Source: Rhizobium sp. WYJ-E13 (lineage in GTDB: Bacteria; Pseudomonadota; Alphaproteobacteria; Rhizobiales; Rhizobiaceae). Taken from it: a stretch of 64,000 nt of DNA. The notes beneath the pieces were generated by a model, which searched no databases, had not been told where the DNA came from, and was given only the letters and a program-made list of their open reading frames with translations. The DNA is taken from assembly GCF_018987265.1 (NCBI RefSeq), contig NZ_CP076854.1, forward strand, positions 992,001 through 1,056,000, read 5' to 3'. Made by a program: the position numbers and the translations under genes. Of the stretch, positions 18,424 to 27,787 are shown piece after piece (position 1 is the stretch's first letter; the number at the start of each line of letters is the position of its first letter).

Positions 18424-19185
18424 TCAGCGCGTCGCATAGCCGCCGTCCACGAGTAGATCGGTGCCGGTGACGAAGGAAGCATCCGCCGAAAGGAGAAAGG
18501 CAGCAGACGCGGCAATCTCATCCGGCTGAGCGATGCGGCCGAGAAGATGGGCCGGGCCGAGCGCAGCACCGGCGGCGTCGAGGTCGGGAAAGCGCTGCAA
18601 CAGCCGCGGCGTGGCGACCGCACCGGGCGACAGGGAATTGACGCGAATACCGTCGGCCGCGTGATCGACCGCCATCGCTTTGGCAAAATGCACGAGCCCG
18701 GCCTTGGCCGCGCAATAGGCAACCGCCTTGCCGACGGCGACATGGGCAAATTGCGAGGCGATGAAGACGACCGAACCCCCGCCTGCCGCAATCATCGCCG
18801 GCAGCGCGTATTTGCTGACGAGAAAAGCGCCCGTCAGGCTGACGCCGATTTCCAGCTGCCACTGTTGCTCGGCAAGGTCGATCACGGTGCCGTCGCGCGA
18901 GGGTGCTGCCGCGTTGTGCACCAACCCGTCGAGGCGGCCGAAGCGCGCCAACCCGATCTCGACGGCTGCCTTGACGGACCGGGCGTCGGTCACGTCGCAT
19001 GCGGCGCCGATCGCCGATCGGCCGAGCGCCTCGGCGAGCGCCAGAACATCTGCGCTCGCTTGGTCGAGGCAGATCACCGAAGCGCCTTCGGCGACACAGC
19101 GCCGGGCGATTGCCGTGCCGATACCGCTTGCCGCTCCGGTGATGAGCATGACCTTGCCGCCAAGGCGGGCTGCGGAGCCGCTCAT
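18424..19185 (-). CDS. SDR-family oxidoreductase
   Basis: This 253-residue classical SDR has GAASGIG at residues 17-23, CDVTD, HNAAA, the catalytic serine in IASQ, the pair YCAAK and the C-terminal LLVDGGYATR. It would oxidise or reduce a hydroxy/keto compound with NAD(P). It is not a close copy of the other SDRs in the operon, which suggests a separate step. Its ATG at 19185 overlaps the stop of the hydantoinase gene (ATGA), so translation is coupled. The next gene, epimerase-like, begins 36 bases further on. Confidence 0.88.
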   Translation of the reverse strand: MSGSAARLGGKVMLITGAASGIGTAIARRCVAEGASVICLDQASADVLALAEALGRSAIGAACDVTDARSVKAAVEIGLARFGRLDGLVHNAAAPSRDGTVIDLAEQQWQLEIGVSLTGAFLVSKYALPAMIAAGGGSVVFIASQFAHVAVGKAVAYCAAKAGLVHFAKAMAVDHAADGIRVNSLSPGAVATPRLLQRFPDLDAAGAALGPAHLLGRIAQPDEIAASAAFLLSADASFVTGTDLLVDGGYATR

Positions 19186-20615
19186 GACGCGAGAACCTTC
19201 GAAAGCGCCTGCTGCGGCGGGAAGGGACGTTCGCGCGCGATGAATTGCCCGCGGCCCGGCTCGGCGAGCACCTTGCCGTCGTCCCAGACGATATCGCCGC
19301 GCGAGATCGTCATGATCGGCCAGCCCTTGATGGTCTGCCCTTCATAGGGTGTGTAATCGGTATTGTGGTGCAGGGCCGAATTGGTGATCGTCACCGAGCG
19401 GGCCGCATCCCAAATCGCGAGGTCGGCATCGGCGCCGAGAGCAATGCGGCCCTTGCGGGGATGAAGGCCGAAAAGCCTGGCCGGTGCGCCGGCCGTCAGA
19501 TCCGCAAATTTCTGAAGCGACATCCGGCCACCGTTGACACCGGCCGAAAACAGCAGCGGCAGGCGCGTCTCGATGCCCGGAATGCCGTTCGGGATCCGGT
19601 GAAAAGGCGTATTGGGGCCGCCGGCAATCTTGTCCGCATAGTGCCAGGGCGAGTGGTCGGAGGTGAAAACCTCAAGCGTCCCGTCCAGGATGCCGGTCCA
19701 GATGGCGGGCTGGTTGGATTTATCGCGCGGTGGCGGTGTGCAGACGCATTTGGCGCCCGACAGGTCATGCGTGTCGATATCGTCTGCCGACAGGAAAAGA
19801 TATTGCGGGCAGGTCTCCGCATAGATCGGCAGGCCACGTGCCTTGGCCCGGCGGATTTCCTCGACGGCCCCGCCGGCCGCGACGTGGCTGACGAGAATGG
19901 GCGTCTCGATCAGCTCGGAAAGGCTGATCGCCCGGAAGGTCGCCTCCCGGTCGCCGATTTCCGAATGCGCCTTTTCATGATAGCGAAGCTGCGTCTTGCG
20001 TGCTGCGATGAATTTTTCCGTCAGCCAGCGGATGCAGGCATCGTTTTCGGCATGCACCATCACCATCGCGCCTTGAGCGCGGGCAAGATCGAGAACGTTC
20101 AGTACCTCGTAGTCGTCGAGCTTTAGGCCGTCATAGGTCAGATAGATCTTGATCGACGTGCATCCCTTGGCGATCAGGCCGGGGATCTCTTCTCGTAGGA
20201 CCTCGGCGGACGGGTCGCCGACAATCAGGTGAAAGCCATAATCGATACGGGCCTTCGGGCCGGCGCGCTCATGGTAGTCCTCGACGATCGCGCGCAGCGA
20301 CTGGCCGCGCATCTGCATGGCGAAGGGCACGACGGTGGTCGTGCCGCCGCAAAGGGCCGAGAGCGTGCCTGTATTGAAATCGTCGGCCGTCGACTTCCCC
20401 TCCCATGGCTGCTGGTCCATGTGGCAATGTGTGTCGACGCCGCCGGGCAGGACGAGGCGGCCTTCGGCCCGGACCTCGCGATTGGCTTCTCCAAGATCCT
20501 CATCGAGAGCAACGATCAGCCCGTCGCGAATGCCGATGTCGATCTGCTTCGTCGCATCAGGCAGCACGACACGACCGCCTCGGATAACGAGATCAAAGGG
20601 GTGTTCGGACATCAT
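19182..20615 (-). CDS. hydA: dihydropyrimidinase / D-hydantoinase-type amidohydrolase
   Basis: This 477-residue cytoplasmic enzyme has all ligands of the binuclear hydantoinase site: VDTHCHMD (two His), the carboxylated lysine in SIKIYLTYDG, HAEND, LVSHVAAGG and the aspartate in FTSDHSP. It would open a cyclic imide such as a hydantoin or dihydropyrimidine to an N-carbamoyl amino acid. No carbamoylase was seen in the window. ATG 20615 is preferred over ATG 20621, because the GGGAGG upstream is six bases from 20615 but touches 20621. The start overlaps the end of the MFS gene and the end overlaps the SDR start, showing a tightly coupled operon. Confidence 0.9.
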   Translation of the reverse strand: MMSEHPFDLVIRGGRVVLPDATKQIDIGIRDGLIVALDEDLGEANREVRAEGRLVLPGGVDTHCHMDQQPWEGKSTADDFNTGTLSALCGGTTTVVPFAMQMRGQSLRAIVEDYHERAGPKARIDYGFHLIVGDPSAEVLREEIPGLIAKGCTSIKIYLTYDGLKLDDYEVLNVLDLARAQGAMVMVHAENDACIRWLTEKFIAARKTQLRYHEKAHSEIGDREATFRAISLSELIETPILVSHVAAGGAVEEIRRAKARGLPIYAETCPQYLFLSADDIDTHDLSGAKCVCTPPPRDKSNQPAIWTGILDGTLEVFTSDHSPWHYADKIAGGPNTPFHRIPNGIPGIETRLPLLFSAGVNGGRMSLQKFADLTAGAPARLFGLHPRKGRIALGADADLAIWDAARSVTITNSALHHNTDYTPYEGQTIKGWPIMTISRGDIVWDDGKVLAEPGRGQFIARERPFPPQQALSKVLAS

Positions 20616-21874
20616 TCGCATCCTCCCGGTTCGAGGCAGAGTTTGGTGCCGCCCGATCGCTGGCGCGACAGGTTGAGGCAGGCGGCGACGGCGACAAGAA
20701 ATGCGCCGCCGCCGAGTAGCAGGAAGAGCGCCTGCGGGGCAAACCGGTCCATCAGCCCTGCAGCAGCCCCGGGTGTCATGATGTTACCGATCGAATAAAG
20801 GAGCAGCAGCCCTCCGGACGCCGAGACCATGTGGCGGCTGTCGAGCTGCGAATTGGCATAGGCGATGGCGACCGGGTAGATTGTCAGCGCGACGGACCCG
20901 TAGGCGAAGAACAGTCCGAGAAGCAGGATCTGCGGATGCGAGCCGGGCCAGGCGATCGCGGCGCAGAGCCCGGCTGCGACCAGGCCTTGAACGAGCAGCA
21001 GGATGCGCCGGTCGATGCGGTCCGAAAGCCATCCGACGGGCGCTTGCGCGAGCATGCCGCCGAGGCTGAAGGCCGTCACCAGCGTGACGGCCGAAGCCGC
21101 ATCGATCCCGACGCGTTCGGCATAGATCGGTGTCATCGTGTAGACATTCATGTTCGTCATGCCGGCCTGAAACACGCCGACGACGGTGACCGGCGCGAGG
21201 GCTGCCAGCTGCCAGACGCCGAAGCAATGCCTCAACTGGACGCTTCCCGTCCCCTCTGTTTCTGCAGCCGCCGACACGCGCAAGGCTGGCCAGGGTGCGC
21301 CGACAAGGCGGGCGTAGGCTAGCCCGCATAGGATGACGCCGAGCACGATCTCAAACAGATGCGGAGAACCCGGTCCGGTGGCCTCGACGAGTAATTGCGC
21401 AGACAGGGTCGCAAGCGAGGTCATCAGCATGTAGAGGGAGAAATAGGCTCCGCGGTTCTTCTGGTCAGCATAGAGGTTGATCCAGCTCTCGGCGACGACG
21501 AAGAGCGTGGCGATGGCAAAGCCGTTGATCAGACGCAGGCAGAACCAGACAGCTGGTGCCTGCGTCAGCATGTAGCCGCAGGCACCGAATGCTGCGAGTG
21601 CGGCGACAGCCAGAAAGGCGCGCTCGTGGCCGTAGCGGCCGACCAGCAGGCGCGCAGACAGGCATCCGGCGAGAAAGCCTATGGGGAACGCCGTCAGCAA
21701 GAGCTGCACGACCTGGGGATCGATCGCCGGGTCGCTCAGATGCAACGAGACGGTCGTCGTTAGAAGCGAGTTGCCGGTTGCGACGATTAGGATGCTCGCC
21801 ATGACATGCAGGATCGCACGAAACCTTGCCGTCTTCGGCTGGAGGCCGGCAACCGCATTATCGGGAGGGACCAT
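20612..21874 (-). CDS. major facilitator superfamily transporter (YcaD-like group)
   Basis: This 420-residue inner-membrane protein has about twelve hydrophobic helices in two halves. The loop between helices 2 and 3 reads ARLLVGRYGHER, a version of the MFS signature, and GWLSDRIDRR is the matching loop in the second half. NGFAIATLFVVAESWIN resembles the YcaD group. It could import the same class of compound as the ABC importer or export a product. ATG 21874 follows the ATPase stop by 3 bases, and its stop overlaps the hydantoinase start, so it belongs to the same operon. Confidence 0.88.
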   Translation of the reverse strand: MVPPDNAVAGLQPKTARFRAILHVMASILIVATGNSLLTTTVSLHLSDPAIDPQVVQLLLTAFPIGFLAGCLSARLLVGRYGHERAFLAVAALAAFGACGYMLTQAPAVWFCLRLINGFAIATLFVVAESWINLYADQKNRGAYFSLYMLMTSLATLSAQLLVEATGPGSPHLFEIVLGVILCGLAYARLVGAPWPALRVSAAAETEGTGSVQLRHCFGVWQLAALAPVTVVGVFQAGMTNMNVYTMTPIYAERVGIDAASAVTLVTAFSLGGMLAQAPVGWLSDRIDRRILLLVQGLVAAGLCAAIAWPGSHPQILLLGLFFAYGSVALTIYPVAIAYANSQLDSRHMVSASGGLLLLYSIGNIMTPGAAAGLMDRFAPQALFLLLGGGAFLVAVAACLNLSRQRSGGTKLCLEPGGCE

Positions 21875-21877
21875 TGC

Positions 21878-23932
21878 TCACGCCTTTCCCGGGCGCACCA
21901 GCACCGAGGGACGGGCTGCAAGCTCGTCCTCGTCGATGTGGCAGGCAATTTCGTGCGTATCAGACATCCTGCGCAACGGTGGGGCAACGGTATCGCAGAT
22001 CGAGCCGACCTTGCGGTGGCAGCGCGTTGCAAAGCGGCAGCCAGCCGGCACGTTGATCGGGCTCGGCGTTTCACCTGAAAGCCGGATCCGCTCGCGCGGC
22101 GCCTCGTCCGGATGGGGGCTGCGGATCGCCGACAGCAACGCTTCCGTATAGGGATGCGCGCCTTCACCAAAGACTTCCTCGACCCTCCCCTGCTCCATGA
22201 TCTTGCCGAGATACATGACCACGACCTTGTCGGCGACGTGGCGCACAAGTGACAAGTCATGGCTGATGAACAGCATCGTCGCGTGTTTTTCCCGCTGGAT
22301 GTCGAGGAGCAGCGTGACGATGGCGGCCTGGACCGAGACGTCGAGCGCGGAAACCGGTTCGTCGGCGACGATCAGGCTGGGATCGGCCGCGAATGCACGC
22401 GCAATCGCGATACGCTGCTTCTGGCCGCCCGACAGCTGGCTCGGCTTGCGATCGGCGACGGCAGGTGACAGACGCACCATTTCCAGAAGCTCCTGCACCC
22501 TCTTCTCGATCTCGGCCTTGCCTTTGCGGATGCCGAATTTCTTGATCGAGCGGCGGATCGAAAATGCCGCCGGATGCGACGGGTTGAGCGTGCTGTCCGG
22601 GTTTTGGAAGATCATCTGGATCTGCTGCAGCATCTTGCGGGGCCGCTCACGAGCCTGCAGCTCGGCGATATTGTCACCCGCCATGCGGATCTCACCAGAC
22701 GTTGCCTTGTCGAGCCCGGTGACGATGCGTGCGAGCGTCGACTTGCCGCAACCCGATTCGCCGACAAGCGCGACGATCTCGGCCCTGGCCGCATCGAAGG
22801 AGATCGCTTCATTGGCCTTGACTGTCTTCTGATAGCCGATTGCGTAGAGCCGGCTGACCTCGGACAGCGCAATCGCGGTCTCAGGCTCGCCACGTTCATT
22901 GTGCCGGGGCGCCGGCGCCTGCGACACATCGGGGATCTCCTGCCAGCGCGGGCAGCGCACCAGATGACCCTCATCCGCCTCCTCGAGCCTCAATCCTAGC
23001 TGATCGCACTGCCCGGCAGAAAAACTGGCGCAGCGCGGAGCGAAGAGACAGCCGACGGGCCGCTCCGAGGGGAGCGGGATATGGCCGGGAATGGCGGCGA
23101 GCGCGCGGCTGCGCTTGTCGCTGGCAATGTCGGGAATGCAATCGATCAGGCCACGAGTATAGGGGTGTCGGGGCCGACGGAATACCTCGCCCGTCGTCCC
23201 CTCCTCGACCATCTCGCCGGAATACATGATGCCGAGGCGATCACAGCTTTCGGCAATCAGGCCGAGATTGTGGGAGATGAAGAGCAGGCTTGTGGAATAG
23301 CGCTGGCGAAGCTCCGCTATGAGATCGATGACCGCTGCTTCGACGGTCACGTCGAGGCCGGTGGTGGGCTCGTCGAGAAGCAGGAGCGAAGGTTTGGCAA
23401 GCAGCGCCATGGCGATGACGACGCGCTGCTGTTGACCACCCGACAGCTGGTGCGGGTAGCGCTTGAGCATGTCGCCTGGATCGGGAAGGCGCACATCGGC
23501 GAGCATCGCCTCGGCCATGGCGATCGCCTCGGCCTTCGTAGCGCCGAGATGCAGGAGCGGCACTTCGGCAAGCTGGGCTCCGATCGTCTTGACCGGGTTC
23601 AGCGCGCTCATCGGGTCCTGGTAGACCATGGCGACCTGACGCCCCCGGATCGAGCGCAGATCCCTGGCCGAGGCGCCGACGAGTTCCTTGCCATTGAAGC
23701 GGATGCTGCCATTGGCGATCACGCCGGTATTGCCGAGGTACCCCATGATCGCCATGGCCGTCGTGCTCTTGCCGCAGCCCGATTCACCGACAAGGCCATA
23801 ACTTTCGCCCGGCTTGACGCAAAAGGACAGGTCGGGAATGGCGACCACCGTCTCGGACTTGCCGCGAAACTCGATGCGCAGGTTCCTGATATCGAGGACG
23901 GGTGCCTGATCGGTCATGGGCGTGATGGACAT
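21878..23932 (-). CDS. fused double-NBD ABC transporter ATPase (DppD-DppF type)
   Basis: This 684-residue cytoplasmic ATPase has two full NBDs. NBD1 has Walker [22 protein letters not shown] and LLLDEPTTGLD, followed by the oligopeptide-type cysteine tail (CLFAPRCASFSAGQC). NBD2 has a second [34 protein letters not shown] and a second cysteine tail (CRFATRCHRKVGSIC). Those tails are known to hold an iron-sulfur cluster in some Dpp/Opp ATPases. ATG 23932 has AAGGAG five bases upstream; ATG 23968, overlapping the permease stop, is an alternative that adds twelve residues. The open frame extending far upstream is the shadow of the permease gene. Confidence 0.9.
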   Translation of the reverse strand: MSITPMTDQAPVLDIRNLRIEFRGKSETVVAIPDLSFCVKPGESYGLVGESGCGKSTTAMAIMGYLGNTGVIANGSIRFNGKELVGASARDLRSIRGRQVAMVYQDPMSALNPVKTIGAQLAEVPLLHLGATKAEAIAMAEAMLADVRLPDPGDMLKRYPHQLSGGQQQRVVIAMALLAKPSLLLLDEPTTGLDVTVEAAVIDLIAELRQRYSTSLLFISHNLGLIAESCDRLGIMYSGEMVEEGTTGEVFRRPRHPYTRGLIDCIPDIASDKRSRALAAIPGHIPLPSERPVGCLFAPRCASFSAGQCDQLGLRLEEADEGHLVRCPRWQEIPDVSQAPAPRHNERGEPETAIALSEVSRLYAIGYQKTVKANEAISFDAARAEIVALVGESGCGKSTLARIVTGLDKATSGEIRMAGDNIAELQARERPRKMLQQIQMIFQNPDSTLNPSHPAAFSIRRSIKKFGIRKGKAEIEKRVQELLEMVRLSPAVADRKPSQLSGGQKQRIAIARAFAADPSLIVADEPVSALDVSVQAAIVTLLLDIQREKHATMLFISHDLSLVRHVADKVVVMYLGKIMEQGRVEEVFGEGAHPYTEALLSAIRSPHPDEAPRERIRLSGETPSPINVPAGCRFATRCHRKVGSICDTVAPPLRRMSDTHEIACHIDEDELAARPSVLVRPGKA

Positions 23933-23964
23933 GGCCGCTCCTTGAAGATGGGAGGCGAGAATGT

Positions 23965-24837
23965 TCATGGCTTCCAGGCCTCCCGCATACCGTCGGCCAG
24001 GAGATTGAAGCCGAGGACCAGGGTGACGAGAGCAAAGGAGGGAATAAGCGACATGTGCGGCCAGACGTTGAGAACGGTGACGCTCTCCTTGACCATGCCG
24101 CCCCAATCCGGGTTCGGCGGCGGCAGGCCGAGCCCGAGGAAACCGAGGATGCCGATGGTGATGATCGTGTAACCGATGCGCAGACAGGCATCGACGATGA
24201 GCAGGCTGCGGCAGTTCGGCAGAAGCTCGACGAGCATGATGTAGATCGTGCTCTCGCCGCGCAATTTCGCCGCCGAGATATATTCCTGTTCCTTCAGGCC
24301 GAGCACGAGGCCGCGGGTGATGCGGCCAATGCCGGGTGCCGAAGCGATCGTCGTCGCGATGACGATATTGAACACCGACGGCCCGATATTGGCGATCAGG
24401 ATGACGTAGATGACGAGGACCGGGAAGGCCAGGATGATGTCCGAGAAACGGCTGATCAGGGCATCGATCCAGCCGCCGCAATAGCCGGCGATCATGCCGA
24501 TCGTGATGCCGACGACCATCGCCACGGCAACCGACAGCGGCGCAACGGAGAGCACGGTGCGGGCACCGAAGATCAGCCGCGCCAGCACATCGCGCCCGAG
24601 AATGTCCGTTCCAAGCCAGTGGGCGGCCGACGGATAGGGGTTGGCCATGGCCATGACGTCGGAATCCGTCGGCGACGGCAAGGGCAAAATTGGCGCCAGA
24701 AGTGCCGCCAAAACCCAGAAGAGCACGAGTGCGAGACCGACAAGTGCCGTGCGCGAATGGAGAATACGCATCCAGCTCGGACGGGCGGTGCGTTTGGCGG
24801 GTGCTGTAACTTGAGCAATAACGTCCTGTAAGGCCAT
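23965..24837 (-). CDS. ABC transporter permease, DppC family
   Basis: This 290-residue membrane protein has the DppC layout: an N-terminal helix (ALVGLALVLFWVLAALL), the block WLGTDILGRDVLARLIFGAR, the coupling loop YISAAKLRGESTIYIMLVELLPN and the C-terminal FLGLGLPPPNPDWGGMV. It pairs with the DppB-type permease that ends 2 bases upstream. ATG 24837 gives the normal N-terminus; its ribosome-binding site is weak, so translation may depend on coupling to the upstream gene. It forms the membrane channel of the left-arm importer. Confidence 0.9.
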   Translation of the reverse strand: MALQDVIAQVTAPAKRTARPSWMRILHSRTALVGLALVLFWVLAALLAPILPLPSPTDSDVMAMANPYPSAAHWLGTDILGRDVLARLIFGARTVLSVAPLSVAVAMVVGITIGMIAGYCGGWIDALISRFSDIILAFPVLVIYVILIANIGPSVFNIVIATTIASAPGIGRITRGLVLGLKEQEYISAAKLRGESTIYIMLVELLPNCRSLLIVDACLRIGYTIITIGILGFLGLGLPPPNPDWGGMVKESVTVLNVWPHMSLIPSFALVTLVLGFNLLADGMREAWKP

Positions 24838-24839
24838 GA

Positions 24840-25853
24840 TTATCTCACCCGGATGCGAGGATCGAGCAGCATGTAGCCAAGGTCGCCGAGCAGCTGCGTG
24901 ACGACGGCGACGGCGACGGTGATGAGCGTGGCGGCCTCGAGCGTGGCCATGTCGCCAAAGAGGCTCGCTTCGAGGATGAGGCGTCCGAAACCCGGATAGG
25001 CAAAGACGAGTTCGGTGACCACGACGCCGCTGATCAGAAAGTTGATCTGCAGGAGAAGCACGGTGAACGGCGCGATCATCGCATTGCGCAGCGCATGGGA
25101 AAGCACCATGCGGCGGGTGCTCATGCCTTTGAGGATGGCCGTGCGGATATAGGGCCGTTCCATGACGCCGATCATCGAGACCCGGATCATGCGGGCGACA
25201 TAGCCGAAATCGTAGATGACAAGGACAGCGACCGGCAGGACGAACTGGTAGGGAACCGCCCATCCACCATCGCTGTTGAGCGGGCTCGTTCCGGGCAGGA
25301 TCGGCCAGAGGATGACGAAAAGTGTCACCAGGAAAACGCCTGAAGCAAATTCCGGGATGGAGGTGAAGGTGATGCAGATAACCGAGAGCGTGCGGTCGAG
25401 CACGCCGCCTTCCCTGAGCCCCGACAGGACGCCGAAGACGATCGACAGCGGAACGATCAGCAGGAAAGCAAGACCTGCGAGGATCGCCGTGTTGCCAAGC
25501 CGATCCCAGATGACGTCGTTGACCGGAAGCTTGTTCAAGGTCGAATAGCCGAAATTGCCAAAATACTGGGCACCGCGCGGATCCTTGAAGTTCAGGCCGG
25601 TGGCAGGATCCTGAAGCGGATCGGGAATGGCGCCGACAAGCACGCCGAGCCAGCGGCCATAGCGCACGAGAAGCGGATCGTTTGCCTTGAGCTTCTCGGT
25701 GAGCAGATCGACCTGCTGCTGGGTTGCGAAGGGACCGAGCGATTTGCGTGCCACGCTGCCCGGCGTAAATTCGCAGACGGCAAAGACGAGAAACGAGGCG
25801 CACAGCATCGTCAGGATCATCATCGCCAGTCGTCGGAGGAGAAAATTCGCCAT
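24840..25853 (-). CDS. ABC transporter permease, DppB family
   Basis: This 337-residue membrane protein starts MANFLLRRLAMMILTM with the first helix. It carries a long periplasmic segment that includes GNFGYSTLNKLPV, then RLGNTAILAGLAFLLIVPLS, the coupling loop YIRTAILKGMSTRRMVLSHALRN and the C-terminal YPGFGRLIL. The N-terminal periplasmic loop is longer than in the other DppB proteins here (LVGAIPDPLQDPATG...), which may reflect a specific binding-protein interface. ATG 25853 begins at the family start; the frame upstream to 26045 has no family sequence. Confidence 0.9.
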   Translation of the reverse strand: MANFLLRRLAMMILTMLCASFLVFAVCEFTPGSVARKSLGPFATQQQVDLLTEKLKANDPLLVRYGRWLGVLVGAIPDPLQDPATGLNFKDPRGAQYFGNFGYSTLNKLPVNDVIWDRLGNTAILAGLAFLLIVPLSIVFGVLSGLREGGVLDRTLSVICITFTSIPEFASGVFLVTLFVILWPILPGTSPLNSDGGWAVPYQFVLPVAVLVIYDFGYVARMIRVSMIGVMERPYIRTAILKGMSTRRMVLSHALRNAMIAPFTVLLLQINFLISGVVVTELVFAYPGFGRLILEASLFGDMATLEAATLITVAVAVVTQLLGDLGYMLLDPRIRVR

Positions 25854-25884
25854 AGCCCAAGGTATCCGAGGTCTGCGCCGGCAC

Positions 25885-25906
25885 CCGACCGCGCAAGCGC
25901 GGCCGG
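25885..25906 (-). promoter_or_regulatory. GC-rich stem-loop between binding-protein and permease genes
   Basis: CCGACCGCGC at 25885-25894 and GCGCGGCCGG at 25897-25906 are complementary apart from one G-U pair (minus-strand RNA), with a very short AA centre, so two or so inner pairs will open to form the loop. It lies in the 67-base gap after the binding-protein gene. No T-run follows. Confidence 0.55.
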
Positions 25907-25920
25907 ATTCCGGCTTAAGA

Positions 25921-27603
25921 TTAGGCCGAGATCGCGTATTGATGCGCGAAGATATATTGCGAAGGATGGAGTTCGAAGCCCTTGACCTTCTTGTCCATGA
26001 CGGTCGAGAAGACTCGCCAGAACGGCTGAACGATCGGACCGTCATCCTGCATGATCGCCTCGATCTTGGCCATGACCTTGCTGCGCTCCTTCGGATCGAG
26101 GATGCCCTCGGCCTCGGTCAGGAGCTTATCGAAATCCGGATTGGAATAGTTCGATTCGTTCCATGCAGCATTCGACCGGTAGGCAAGAGACAGCGTCATG
26201 ATCGCCAGCGGGCGGTGGCCCCAGGCGGTCAGGCTGAAAGGCGCCGTCGTCCAGACTTCCCAATATTGGGCGCTCGGCAGCGCCTTGATGTTGATCTTGA
26301 CGCCGATGTCGGCGAACTGCTGGGCAAGCACCTGGGCGGTGTTGAGTTCCCAGATCGGATCGGGGCGCGTCACCATGTCGAATTCGAAGCCGTCGGGATA
26401 ACCGGCATCGGCAAGCAGTTTCTTGGCCTTTTCGATATCGCGCGGATATTTGGGAAGGGCGGCGTATTCGGGATGTGACGGCGCCACGTGATGGTCTTCG
26501 GCTGGCGCGCCGGCACCGAGAAGGGCGGTCTGGATCACCTTGTCGCGATCGATGGCATAACGCATGGCCTGGCGCACGCGCTTGTCCTTGAACTGCTCGA
26601 TATCCGGGTGCATGCGCGCGACCACGGTCTGGGTCGTCTCGACCTGGTAGACGGCGACATGCGGGAAATTCTTCATCGAATTGATCTGTACGGCGTCGGC
26701 TTCCGACAGACCATCGACCTGTTTGGAGGCCATCGCCGCGATACCGGCGCCCGGATTGTCGCCGAGGTCGACATATTCGAAGGTGTCGAGATAGGGACCC
26801 GTGCCCCAATAATCGGTTCGCGCCTTGTATTTGGCACCCTTGCCGACCGTATATTCGGTCATTTCGAACGGACCGGTGCCGTTGGCGTCGGGGCCGAAGG
26901 CGCCGTTATCGGCCGGATCGAGAATGAACATCGGATAGTGGTAGAGATGCTCGGGTACGGCGATCTGCGGCGCGAAGCAGTTCAGGCGCACAGTGTAGTC
27001 GTCGACCTTCTCGATCGCGTTGTCGGCCCAGAGCTTGCTCGACTTCTTCGCATTGCCCTTTTCGTCCTTCTCGCCTGTCTCGTATTCCTGCACGAGATAG
27101 CCGGTGAAGAGACCGAGCACCGAGGAGCCGACGTTCGGATCACTGACGCGCTTCAGGTTCCAGACGACGTCGTCAGCCGTCAGCGGCTTGCCGCCCTTGC
27201 GCCACTTGACGTCCTTGCGGATGTGGAGAGTCCAGGTTTTCAGGTCGTCGCTCGCCTCCCACTTTTCCAGAAGATAGGGATGGGTGATGTTGTTACGGTC
27301 GGTAAAGGTCAGATATTCGCAGACCTGGCGGATAACGTTGGATTTTTCCGCGAAATCTGCCAGATGCGGATCCTTGATTTCCATGCAGCGCATGCCGATG
27401 CGCAGGTTTCCGCCCTTGGGCATGTCCTCGGCCTGCGCACCGGCGCCAGGCATGGCAACACCGGCCATGGAATAGGCGGCTGCCGCTGACAGGCCAAGCA
27501 ACGTCGCCTTGCGCAGGAAGTCGCGTCGGCCGATCGTGCCGGATGACATTTCTTCGACTAGTGTCGGGATATAGGAATGCTGTGTCTTGTCCACGGTAGT
27601 CAT
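25921..27603 (-). CDS. ABC transporter substrate-binding protein, family 5, Tat-exported
   Basis: This 560-residue periplasmic binding protein has a twin-arginine signal GRRDFLRKATLLG at residues 24-36 and a hydrophobic stretch ending near GAGAQAED. The mature part shows SBP_bac_5 motifs: EKWEASDDLKTWTLHIRKDVKW, LTADDVVWNLKR, ANGTGPFEMTEYTVG and FKDKRVRQAMRYAIDRD. It is the first transport gene of the left arm and lies downstream of two 12-base direct repeats at 27752-27784. ATG 27603 is used, although its GGAG is immediately adjacent; ATG 27549 with GAAGAA upstream is an alternative that still keeps the Tat motif. Confidence 0.9.
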   Translation of the reverse strand: MTTVDKTQHSYIPTLVEEMSSGTIGRRDFLRKATLLGLSAAAAYSMAGVAMPGAGAQAEDMPKGGNLRIGMRCMEIKDPHLADFAEKSNVIRQVCEYLTFTDRNNITHPYLLEKWEASDDLKTWTLHIRKDVKWRKGGKPLTADDVVWNLKRVSDPNVGSSVLGLFTGYLVQEYETGEKDEKGNAKKSSKLWADNAIEKVDDYTVRLNCFAPQIAVPEHLYHYPMFILDPADNGAFGPDANGTGPFEMTEYTVGKGAKYKARTDYWGTGPYLDTFEYVDLGDNPGAGIAAMASKQVDGLSEADAVQINSMKNFPHVAVYQVETTQTVVARMHPDIEQFKDKRVRQAMRYAIDRDKVIQTALLGAGAPAEDHHVAPSHPEYAALPKYPRDIEKAKKLLADAGYPDGFEFDMVTRPDPIWELNTAQVLAQQFADIGVKINIKALPSAQYWEVWTTAPFSLTAWGHRPLAIMTLSLAYRSNAAWNESNYSNPDFDKLLTEAEGILDPKERSKVMAKIEAIMQDDGPIVQPFWRVFSTVMDKKVKGFELHPSQYIFAHQYAISA

Positions 27604-27751
27604 CTCCAGGTTCGCGCTTTAACTGTTCCCAATTCTTGTTGGTCGGGCCGCCTGGCAAGCTTTGCTCCCAGAACCAGCCGCAGCGGGCTTTTTGCCCGTC
27701 ATCCATCCGTCTCCCTAAAAATTAGAACGGGATGAATGTCTGTGACATGCA

Positions 27752-27784
27752 GTGAACCGACATGTTTTCTGCGTGAACCGACAT
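27752..27784 (-). promoter_or_regulatory. tandem 12-base direct repeats, candidate AraC/ArgR-type activator site
   Basis: The minus strand reads ATGTCGGTTCAC twice, at 27763-27752 and 27784-27773. The repeats are perfect and start exactly 21 bases apart, two helical turns. They lie 150-180 bases before the binding-protein start and just after the stop of a GATase-1/AraC regulator gene. From memory, Pseudomonas ArgR and related regulators bind TGTCG-type half-sites with the same 21-base period. I infer that the adjacent regulator binds here. Confidence 0.65.
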
Positions 27785-27787
27785 TGT

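Noticed and set aside
23933..24481. Upstream extension of the left-arm ATPase frame to 24481
   Set aside because: This part overlaps the DppC-type permease gene and has no NBD sequence; a strong ribosome-binding site supports ATG 23932.
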